From contig JAKUCV010006778.1 in assembly GCA_028386065.3 (NCBI GenBank), positions 1 through 64,000 on the forward strand: a stretch of DNA of 64,000 nt, given 5' to 3'. This document shows positions 33,114 to 42,311 of this stretch, in pieces. The position numbers were made by a program, and so were the translations under genes. A model generated the notes under the pieces. That model was not told the DNA's origin. It was given only the letters and a program-made list of their open reading frames with translations, and made no database searches. The number at the start of each line of letters is the position of its first letter. Position 1 is the stretch's first letter. Origin of the DNA: Turnera subulata. Lineage: Eukaryota > Streptophyta > Magnoliopsida > Malpighiales > Passifloraceae.

Positions 33114-33510
33114 TTATAGTGTCAAAAATATAGAATTGGACTTTATCGCTGGGAAAAATTTGAAAGACCTCACAACTGCAGCAACAAGCTCAGGAACGGA
33201 TTTTGGTGCCTCCTTATACTGCAAAGACTGAATAGCACTAAAAAATCTAAGCTCCAAAACATTTAAGTCTGGAGAATTTGGTGGTTGATATATCAAACGA
33301 ATGTCAATCCATCTGCAGTAGCTGCTTGGCAAAAATCAATATCATTTTTATCAACATAACTTCTTGAATTGTCTTCCTAAATAAACGTTGGAGATTTGTA
33401 ATCCTCTGGTGGCCATTTTTGCTAGAAAGTAGGTATAAGTTTATCAATTGAGTATGACTTAACAAGCTCTTTGTTCAACGAAATTATTGTTATTGTTTCC
33501 ATGGTACCTG
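33114..33510 (-). pseudogene. Mariner-like (Tc1/mariner) transposase remnant
   Basis: Minus-strand translation, with stops, gives KELVKSYSIDKLIPTF, QKWPPEDYKSPTFI, EDNSRSYVDKNDIDFCQAA, then (after a small shift) IRLIYQPPNSPDLNVLELRF and FFSAIQSLQYKEAPKSVPEL. These match in order the C-terminal half of plant mariner transposases: EDN (from Q-D-N-A-R-x-H) is the second catalytic Asp region and PPNSPDLN holds the third Asp of the D,D39D triad. The N-terminal half and first Asp are not found; the remnant is cut on its 5' side near 33510-33600 by a Sirevirus-like LTR fragment. It extends just past the end of the duplicated unit. Confidence 0.85.
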
Positions 33511-33604
33511 AAATCTTTTAACAAATTACCAAATAAATTACTGTAATAAAAATAACTAGAAAATTACTTCATTGGTAGGATAGGGCATATCTTACTGTGA
33601 AATT

Positions 33605-34004
33605 CAGGAGAAAATCTTAGATTAGCTTTGTGGGTATGAGAAGCTAGAGATTACCCTAGGTAAAAGCTTGCACTATAGGTTATTGGTTGATCCCGTAATA
33701 ACCAAGGTTAGTGAAGGTTTAGAAATCTCAAGGTGGACTCCTTGAGTAGCGGATGTAGTCCTGTGTGGCGAACCACTATAAATCCTTTGTGAAAATCTCC
33801 TCCTCTCTTTACTTAAGTGTGTTCTGTAGTCCTGTGTGGCGAACCACTATAAATCCTTTGTGCCAATCTCCTCCTCTCTTTACTAAAGTGTGTTATTGAT
33901 TGTCCAGTAATGATACAAAGTCGATTTGGCATTAGAGATGCCAAGTCAGTGATTAAGCAAAAATGGCTAATTCACTGCCCCTTTTAGCCAACTTGGACCT
34001 AAAA
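33605..34004 (+). repeat. Sirevirus-like LTR, R-U5 part
   Basis: GATTAGC...GGTTATTGG...GTAGCGGATGTAGTCC...GAACCACTATAAATCC parallels the last ~380 bases of the LTR at 16440-16799, diverged. It ends near 34004 just before a primer site TGGTAGCGGAGC (34006-34017). A 71-base unit is tandemly duplicated at 33754-33824 and 33825-33894. Confidence 0.7.
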
Positions 34005-34017
34005 ATGGTAGCGGAGC

Positions 34018-34392
34018 CGCATTCTCTATACATGGATTAGCCTCCAAGCGATAAAGATCAAGTCTTTAGAGGGTCACAGCATCAAGAAAGTTCCTTATCA
34101 TTTGTGGTGTGAGGTTTAGCCATTAGAAGTTTCGGCCGTAGAACATTATAGATTGTCAAGATCTGGTGAAGTAGATTTTTTGTGAAAAAATCCTTGCCAA
34201 GACCAGCCAAAGACTTGAAGCTCTAGTTAAAAGAAGAATTGAAGAAAGCAAAGATTAATGCTGAAGCTCAGATCTTCCTTTGATTTGGCATCAATGAAGC
34301 CATATTAGAAAGAGCATAGTCTAGTGCAACAATCTATGAGTTTTGGAGTCTCCTCTCATTATCCACGATGGCACAATTTAATTCAAGGAGTA
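34018..34392 (+). pseudogene. Sirevirus-like gag fragment, left half
   Basis: After the primer site comes a leader like that at 16816 (GGATTAGCCTCCAAGCGATA), the expected ATG reads ATC, and decayed gag follows (CTTGCCAAGACCAGCCAAAG, GTTTTGGAGTCTCCTCTC). No long frame is open. It is interrupted at 34392 by the reversed Athila element and resumes at 46898. Confidence 0.6.
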
Positions 34393-36211
34393 TGATGCGC
34401 TTTATTTACGCGTGACTTTTTCAAATTTATAATTCTTGATCATTTCACAACACGACACACAAATAACTCACGAGTAAACGCAACGATTGTTAACTGCAAG
34501 CGCACAGTGTACTGTGTAGTGTAGTAGTCTAATCAAGGTCGATCCACGGAACAAGGGAAATAACTACTACCTAATGTCACAACTTACGATTATGTAGGCA
34601 AATCAAATAAAAGATGGTGTAGGGTGATGTCGAAACTAACAAATAAAAAGAAATAAAATCGCAGACTTAATCTAAAGTGAAGTTCTATCAATATCTAAAG
34701 CAATCTAGGAAATCGGGGGTTCTCTCAATTACTATCTAGGTTTATTATGCATGGATGTCGATTTCAATGTTGATGTGTGATTATGGCAATTGTTTCTAAT
34801 GTCTTAATCCTCAGCTCTCGCATGTTGAATCAAGTATTCAGCAAAGATTACTACCTAACTCTCGCATAGCCTAGCATCAATACTAAACTCATTAAGCACA
34901 AAACAATCAATCAAGCCCTAAGAAACTATCAGCTATCGCATATTTTAGCATCAATCAATCTATGTTCTTCTAGGTATCATCATATAAATCACGCAGCTCC
35001 CGCATATTGCAATCAATAAGAATCAATCCAAAGTAGGTAGGTAATTCGGCACACATAGATTGAACAATCAACACAATCAATTGAATAAACAACAATCCAT
35101 AGATAATAAAACCGTAGAAGTAATTGGCTACATCCCTAATCCTAGATTAGAGAATTAGTTCTTCATAATAAAATAAAAAATTGACAAAATCTCACAAGAA
35201 TTCATCAAGTAAACAATTAAACAGAAAGAGAATCGAATAAAAGAGATAGTAGTGAAGTCGGGTAGCCGATTTGTGTTGGTGATGATGGCGTCGACTTGTG
35301 CCCCTCTGGTGACGACTTCTGCTGCAATTAGACTGGTGATTCTGTGACTTTGAACCTTCAAATCTTGTTGGAATGTTGAATTGTTGTGGGGAATAACCTT
35401 TGAAATTGGATGAGGAATTCGACACCACCTAGTGGATCCAAAAGAGTGAAAACCCTAACGCTACTAGTGTGTGTGACCTAATAACTAACCACAGCCCTTA
35501 CTTCTGCCTCCTGTCAACCTAGGGGGTCCTTTTATACTGTCTTTAGCTGCTGGAAGTCGGTGGGGCTCTCCTTCTTTGAATGGAAATTGAATTCTTGACT
35601 TGCACTCCAAGTTGGACTTTTGCCTGTTTTCTGACCCGAAATGTACACGCCACTAAACTCCTAGAAGAAGTCTTAACTGGGCATTGGACTCTTCTACAAT
35701 GTTCTACATAATTCTCTCAGAATTCTTTCCACAAAAAGAACTCTTCAATTGGACTTCTGTAGCTCAAGATATCGCCGAAACACTGGGCCTGGGTCGGCAC
35801 AGAAAAATCTGCATCCTGGGCTGGATTTAAATAATTACTGCTCCTCGTATAGTCGTCCAAACATTATGAAATTTAATCCATAGAAAGCTCTGAAAGTTTA
35901 TTTTCGTCTCCAACTAGCCTTACTTAATTTTGATTCCTGGAACTCCCGAAAGCTTCAAAATAGTCGGCTGTGCTCACTGCAGAAAGTTTCCTAAATTGGG
36001 CCTGGTTTCCAAACTTGGCTAAAAAGCTTCCATTCCTCAATAAAAACGATAAATTCCTGATAAAAACACTTAATCAGCAAAATTTAAGTACTAATTGACA
36101 TAATGTATGAAAACACACAATAATATAAAGATTATACACATAATCGACCAAGAATACATAGTAAAAGCCTTTCAAAATCATCATAAAAACACTAACATTT
36201 AGGTATTATCA
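34393..36211 (-). repeat. 3' LTR of reversed Athila element
   Basis: It matches 45048-46892 throughout with scattered differences. Near its left (U5) side it contains a degenerate tandem series with AGCTCTCGCAT-like cores at 34813, 34857, 34931 and 34995. The PPT (GAGGAGATT on the minus strand) abuts it at 36212-36225. Confidence 0.9.
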
Positions 36212-36225
36212 AATCTCCTCAAATT

Positions 36226-38170
36226 TAAACCTTGCTTGTCCTCAAGCAAATAAAAAGAAATAAACCAAATGAGGGCTTTTAAAATCTCCATCAAATCACA
36301 CAATCAAAAAGAGTTCATATCAAGACTTCCGAGATAATCACCAAGAGCTTACGAAAAACATTTAAGATCAAATGCCAAGAAAGAAAGAAAATCTCATAAA
36401 AAAGCATTCATGCCATATTCAGACTTACCCACACAAGCTTTTCATACAAATTACTTAGCAAAAATCGATTTCCCATATGCATGCAAGAATAAATTGACGT
36501 CATAAAAATTTGAAAAACTAGTCCCATAGGCAAATTCCAGAACTTAACTCCACTATTATGAATAAACACTCTCAAAAAGATCAATAGGACTTTATAAAGG
36601 GTTGTAATGGGGTCTTGGGTAAAGGTTGATCAAAGAAAAGGTGTATAGGAAATCGAAGTTCAAAAATTCACTTAAGAAAAGATTGCAATATGCATTATCA
36701 AGAGATTTAAAAAATTTCTCAAAGTGCAAATCTTGAAGTAACATCCATCAGGTGATCATCAAAAGAAATTCAACTTGTTTCAGGAACCATTGATTGCGCA
36801 ATTTCTCATTTTTTTGGATTTTTTTAATTTTTCTGAATTTTTTTCTTTCTTTCTTTTCTTTTTGAATCAACTTTGTCGATTTTCTTTTCTTCTCTTTTTC
36901 TGCGCTTGACATTCCATAACATGCTTGAAACAATTGAAAGTGCAAACATCTTCAATGCATAGACCTTCTTGGATGTGAAAAGATACGGCACAATTGCACT
37001 TATCATAGAAGAAAAAAATTTTGATAAAAACATAGAACAAAAATCTCTTAAGAAACTTTGAAAAAAAAGATTTGGATAATGAAAGAAAAGAATGGTAGCT
37101 ATAAGGCTTCAAGGGGTTAAAGGTGGGTAAATGTGAGTAATGAAAGAAAAATTAGCTACCATGATTTAGGCTCAAAGGGATTAAACAAGGGATAATGATA
37201 AAGGGTAGGGTTTTTATTGGCTTGTTGGTTTAAACAAAGAATGTCTAAATCATCTCTTTCATTGAGTATCTATGAGAAAAATTCGCTTTGAAAAGTTCTG
37301 AAAACTTGTTCTAGGACATATATGTTGACGTCAAAAATTTGAAAAACAATGCATAGGGTGTCGAAAAATGCTAGGCAAAGAGTGCTAGAACTTGCATGAA
37401 TTCATCATAACTAAGCATGAACACAAGATCAATAAAAAATCAAACTTCTTGCATCTAAAAGAAAAAGATTTCAAAAACTCAAAGTAATTCTCTTGGTCAT
37501 CCGTCAACAAAAACATCTTGATCATAGAATGGTAGATTTCAAAACAATTTGAAAAACAAAGTAAAATCTTTTTTTTTTTTCGAATTTTTTTATTATTTTT
37601 TTCTATTTTTTTGAAATTCTTTTATTTGAAAATGATTTTTGAAAAACAATTTGAAAACAATTTGAAAATAAAGTTGAAAACCGATTTTGTAAAGAATTTT
37701 TGAAAAGGTAATGGCTTTTTACTAAGTAATCTAGGATAAAAAATATGCATATTCAATATATTAAAGTCAAAAACATGCTCTTTATTGACACTAAACAAAC
37801 AAAAACAAACAAATTGCAAAGAAATTTGTTCCCTCTCCTCAAACTTAAATCGGACAATATCCTCATTCGCCAAGAAAGAAAAGAAACAAAGGGTAAAAGA
37901 TAGGCACATAGGAGAGGTACTCTCCTCAAACTTAGATCGAAACATGTAGAGCACATAACAAAAGATAATCCAAGTAAGAGAGAAAGTAAGAATCAATCAT
38001 AAGAGAGATAGAGAAATCGAAATTGCATTGCCACTAGGTGTTCATGACACCAAAATTAAACACATTTGACATGAAATTTAAATTGCCACGAGGATGACTA
38101 GCATTTACTACATCCTATAAAAGTAAATACATAAAGCAATAAAGACACAACACATACAACGATGATGCAT
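36226..38170 (-). other. Athila 3' spacer between ORF and 3' LTR
   Basis: About 1.9 kb without a supported gene. It includes A/T-rich tracts (poly-T at 37568-37618) and sequences such as CCTCAAACTTAAATC repeated near 37839 and 37923. Short minus-strand frames are low-complexity Phe/Lys-rich and not credible. Confidence 0.55.
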
Positions 38171-38403
38171 GAAACTACTCGGCAAGTTTGTTCTCTATGT
38201 TCTCTAGCTTCTTCCTAAGTTGCGCGATGGTCTTCTCTTGTTCATCCAATTTACTGCACATGACTCTCCCTAACTTATCAACAGTGCCAACCAACTTGAG
38301 CTTCCCATCCCATGAGAAAGTCGAAGATGTTGGAGGAATCAGACTCCACGGATGATGTAGACGATGGTGGCTTGCGGTGGATCGGTTGTGTGCTAACACA
38401 AAA

Positions 38404-39336
38404 TCATTCCTCATCAACCTCTTCTTCATCACTAAAAGGATATGGATCAATGGGTTCATGAAGTTCTAAGGCCATAGCTGCGGCAACATGCTTATGCACA
38501 GTCATAAGTGCGGGGTTAGAAGAGGTTAAAGTGTAGGGATCTAGGTTAATTCCTAAGAATTTTGCAATATGAGTGATCAGCCCTCCATATGCTATCTCGC
38601 CTTCTCCTTTGAAAATATGAGCAAAATTTTGCAGCATCCAAAGTCCTCCATTAAGTTTGTACCCGTGTACCATGCAAAAAAGTACAAAAAGAACATCAAA
38701 TTGCACCTTGTGTGCATCTTTGGTTCTTCCAAAGAAATAGTGTGCCAAAACTCTGTGTAAATACCTCAGTGCATTGTCCTTAATGCACAAGTCCTTAGCC
38801 AAGCCCTTCAAGCGAGCATATGAAGTATTGCAAAGTGTATTCCACATGACACCTGCGTTAAAGCCAGAGCTAGGAACTCGCCATCCTTCGGCATCAAAAC
38901 CAAAAATCTTGTTGAAATCAATTAAGCTCATCTCATAATCTTTCCTTGCAAGCTGAAACTTGAAATAGTCGGGATCATGAGTGTCCTTGAGATCCACGTT
39001 ATACCCAAAAGTAGCAAGAAACTCATAAGTAAGCTCCTCGTAGGACTGCTCCTTAATCTTGGAAAAATCGACTAGTCCTATGTTGGCAAGGTACTTGCCA
39101 ATCGGCTCCTCAAGATTGTAAGATTCAACCACCTCAAAATAAATGTACCTCATAGGAAGTAGAGGTCTCCTAATCAGCTTGTAAAACCTAGTGCGATTCT
39201 CTTCAGAAATTGGTCCCGGATTATACTCGGTAAAATTAGGCATAGGCATAAAGCGCGGGGTATGGTCGGTGATGGTGAAGTTGGGTCGGCAAGGGATGTG
39301 TTTGGCCATCCTAGGGTTGCTCTTGGGAAAAGTCAT
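38404..39336 (-). CDS. ATHILA ORF-1-like protein (intact frame)
   Basis: A 310-codon uninterrupted frame begins MTFPKSNPRMAKHIPCRPNF and contains MRYIYFEVVESYNLEEPIGK, TYEFLATFGYN, FDAEGWRVP, RYLHRVLAHYFFGRTKDAHK and an acidic end. This matches the general pattern of the 'Arabidopsis retrotransposon ORF-1' (ATHILA) family, which sits after pol in Athila elements, in the envelope position. No signal peptide or membrane helix is evident here. It is the only long undamaged gene of the element. A stretch just beyond its stop, KLDEQEKTIAQLRKKLENIE (38180-38240, other frame), looks like a coiled-coil tail lost through a frameshift. Function is unknown. Confidence 0.75.
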   Translation of the reverse strand: MTFPKSNPRMAKHIPCRPNFTITDHTPRFMPMPNFTEYNPGPISEENRTRFYKLIRRPLLPMRYIYFEVVESYNLEEPIGKYLANIGLVDFSKIKEQSYEELTYEFLATFGYNVDLKDTHDPDYFKFQLARKDYEMSLIDFNKIFGFDAEGWRVPSSGFNAGVMWNTLCNTSYARLKGLAKDLCIKDNALRYLHRVLAHYFFGRTKDAHKVQFDVLFVLFCMVHGYKLNGGLWMLQNFAHIFKGEGEIAYGGLITHIAKFLGINLDPYTLTSSNPALMTVHKHVAAAMALELHEPIDPYPFSDEEEVDEE

Positions 39337-39339
39337 GTT

Positions 39340-40480
39340 GAACTAGGGCTAAGAGAGGTAGGAGACAAAAAGAAAAATTAAAGAAAAACCTAAAGGGTGC
39401 TAGGGAAGTGAAATCGGCACTAGGTGTATGGTTGTCTAGAGCTTGAATGTTTTTGGTGTTGAAAATATATGGGGGGTATGGGTGTGAACTTATAGGGTCT
39501 AGAGGCGGTGGAATAAGGGGTGTTGGTGCCGACTTCTAGTCCTATGGGTACTAGGAATCCTCCTCAAACTAGTATTCAAAGTGGGTGTGTACTAGGAATC
39601 CTATTTCTCTAAGGATTAGAAAATCCCTAAAAATAAAATATAAACTAAATCCTAATCCTAAAAATTAAAGGAATACTAACCTATATATATTTTTGGTGGG
39701 TGTAAGACTTACTAAAGTAAAAAATCGCAAAAGGGTTCCCCTAAAAAAATTGGAGTCGGCGCATGGGCTGCCTATGCTCGGGTCGGTGCTGCTGTGGGCG
39801 TGCCTTTGGTGCGTCTCGGGCGCCTTGGGAATTGGTGCGCTGGTTGGCGCGCCTGCGGGTGCATCGATTGATGCACCTAGATGCACCTGTGGCGCATCCG
39901 TCCGGGCTGGTTGGTGCGCGTTGGCGCCTTGGTGCGTGCTGATGCGCAGGTTGGTGTGCCTTTCCTAGCCCGTGGGCGCGCTAATTGTCCTCCTTGTGCG
40001 CCACGGTGCACTAATCGGTATATCCTATCCCAAATTTTTTTGTTTTTCGATTTTTTTGTGTTTTTCTATTTTTCTGATTTTATCTTTTTAATAAATTATG
40101 AAAAAGTGAAAAATCCTAGGGTGCTAGAAAAATAAAGAAAATCCTAAAAACTAATCCTAAAAAAATTGTTTCCTCTAATTTAGCCTAGTTTGTAATGTGC
40201 TTCCCATCGAAACCTAAGGGAAGTGCTAAATGTATATGAATGCATCAAACACAAATAAAATCCAACAAAGCACTTAAGCAAATCATCACACAAATTACGC
40301 AGAAAAGTAAAAGTTTGAGTTTAAGAAAAGCTTCTCTAATTAATTTGATGAAGAATTCGTCTTGACCCTTCCAATGTGGTTGATCTCTCCTCAAAAAAAT
40401 TTTTCTTCATGCAATCTGCATAGACTCAAAAAACAAAAACAAAAATTAATGAAAAACAAAAAACTCAAAACACTAAACTA
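39340..40480 (-). other. Spacer between Athila pol and ORF-1, with GC-rich block
   Basis: No gene is supported. 39745-39990 is a sharp GC-rich island in an AT-rich element, made of repeated GGTGCGC/GGCGC words and including the inverted repeat GGTGCATC-GATT-GATGCACC at 39858-39877. The frame 39693-39968 through it is an Ala/Gly/Val-rich repeat, not a recognised protein. Confidence 0.6.
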
Positions 40481-40487
40481 CCTTAAA

Positions 40488-40545
40488 TTGTGGGTTGCCT
40501 CCCACACAACGCTTCTTTACTGTCGTCTTAGCTGGACTGGATGGA
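40488..40545 (-). promoter_or_regulatory. Conserved post-pol motif of Athila/TAT elements
   Basis: Minus strand: CCAGCTAAGACGACAGTAAA followed by GAAGCGTTGTG and GGGAGGCAACCCA. A matching CCAGCTAAAAGACGTAAAAG occurs after pol in the forward element at 63580. Such a conserved untranslated motif after pol is familiar in this lineage; its role is not known to me. Confidence 0.6.
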
Positions 40546-40713
40546 TGGGGGGTTATGGCGGATCATGAAGCTTTTCGGTGAATCGCCTCCCATGAAAATC
40601 GCCATGATTGTAGACATGATCATAATTGCTCTCATCCTTCGGAATGTATCCCGTGCGATATAGATAATCGACTAACTCGGCAAACCAAGGAGGTTTCTCT
40701 GTAGAAATCGCAT

Positions 40714-42230
40714 TCACCATGGCAAATCATCAGGCAGTACGTCATTGATCGACTTCTCCTCTTCTTTCTTTTCGTCTTTCTCCAATTGCAATGTAGATAA
40801 ATCATCAGCAACTAAGTTCTCCGTTCCTTTCTTGTCCTTGATCTCTAGGTCGAATTCTTGCAACATAAGAATCCATCGAAGAAGTCGTGGTTTCGCATCT
40901 TTCTTCTGGAGCAAATACTTCGATGCAGCGTGGTCCGTGTGAATAATTACCTTTGAACCCAAAAGGTAACTCCTGAACTTGTCAATTGCGAATACAACTG
41001 CTAATAGCTCCTTCTCCGTAGTTACATAATTAACATGAGCATCATCTAGAGTCTTGCTTTCATAATAAATGGCGTGCATCTTCCCATCCCAGCGTTGTCC
41101 TAAGACTTCGCCTATAGCATAGTCGCTTGCATCACACATAATCTCGAACGGAAGTGAATAATCTGGCGGTTGAATGATGGGTGCCGAAATCAGCTCCATC
41201 TTGAGCTTGTCAAATGCTTCCATACAGTGTTCATCAAAGACAAAAGGCACATCTTTATTCAAGAGATTAGTAAGAGGTTTGGCTACCTTTCAGAAATCTT
41301 TAATGAGTCTTCTGTAAAATCCTGCATGACCAAGAAAAATGCGACTCGCCCTGACTGAATTCGGTGGAGGTAAGGTCTCTATCACATCTATCTTGGCTTT
41401 GTCTACTTCAATCCCAAGTTCGAAAACTAAGTGTCCAAGAACAATTCCTTCTTGTACCATAAAATGGCATTTTTCCCAATTAAGCACCAAATTAGTCTCC
41501 TCACATCCTGCAAGTACCTATGATAGGTTAGATAAACAATCCTCAAATGTCTTTCTGTAGACGGAAAAGTCATCCATGAAAAACTCCATATTCTTCTCTA
41601 TGTAGTCAGAGAAAATCGCCATCATGCATCTCTGAAAAGTGGCTGGTGCGTTGCACAGCCCGAAAGGCATCCGTCGATAAGCAAAAGTTCCATACGGACA
41701 AGTGAACGTTGTCTTCTCTTGATCATTCGGGTGAATAGGTATCTGAAAGAATCCCGAATATCCGTCCAAATAGTATTAATATGAATGCTTAGCTAGTCGC
41801 TCAAGCATTTGATCAATAAATGGCAATGGAAAGTGATCCTTGCATGTAGCACTGTTCAGCTTCCTATAATCAATACACATTCTCCATCATGTAACAGTCC
41901 TCGTAGGAATCAACTCGTCATCCTTGTTCTTGACCACTATCATTCCTTCTTTCTCCGGTACCACGTGAACTGGGGCTACCCATTCACCGTCAAAAATCGG
42001 ACAAATAATCCCTGCATCAAGAAGCTTAAGAATCTCCTTTTTCACAACTTCCATCATATTCTCATTAAGCCTCCTTTTACTTTCAATGCTCGGTTTGCTA
42101 CCTTCCTCAAGCAAAATCCGTTGCATGCAGAATATAGGACTAATTCCCTTTAAGTCTTCAACAGAATATTCAATAGCTTTTCTATGCTTTCTAAGCACAT
42201 CAAGTAGCATCTCCTCCTCTACTTTACTAA
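40714..42230 (-). pseudogene. Athila reverse transcriptase and RNase H
   Basis: Minus-strand order: KGISPIFCMQRILLEEGSKP, LDAGIICPIFDGEWVAPVHV, then after a stop (41887-41889) [11 protein letters not shown], and after another near 41775 LDGYSGFFQIPIHPNDQEKT, YGTFAYRRMPFGLCNAPATF and the catalytic FMDD in FFMDDFSVY. Stops follow at 41518-41520 and 41290-41292. RNase H is in the open frame 40714-41262: [16 protein letters not shown] (first Asp), [11 protein letters not shown] (Glu), IHTDHAA (Asp) and ADDLSTL, with the usual ADxLS. All these pieces share one frame, so it is damaged by stops rather than indels, except for a shift at the junction with protease (42230-42312). Integrase is deleted just downstream. 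Confidence 0.9.
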
Positions 42231-42311
42231 ACTCGGCATTGATAATAACAGGATACGTAGAGTCGGGACCTAAGAATGCATACCGTAGCTTAGATGGTAA
42301 TGGTTTCAGCT

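Larger units (their letters stand above)
27125..33119. repeat. Copy B of the ~6-kb duplicated unit
   Basis: This is the less disturbed copy. It lacks both large insertions of copy A and so shows the empty sites (31159-31172 and about 32280-32286). It carries an extra 1.48 kb (29448-30925) that copy A lacks. Substitutions and small indels are spread along the whole length, so the duplication is old relative to the insertions in copy A. Confidence 0.85.

Noticed and set aside
34813..35005. Regularly spaced repeats resembling a CRISPR array
   Set aside because: The cores are short and degenerate, lie inside a plant LTR and are duplicated in the partner LTR; there are no cas genes.
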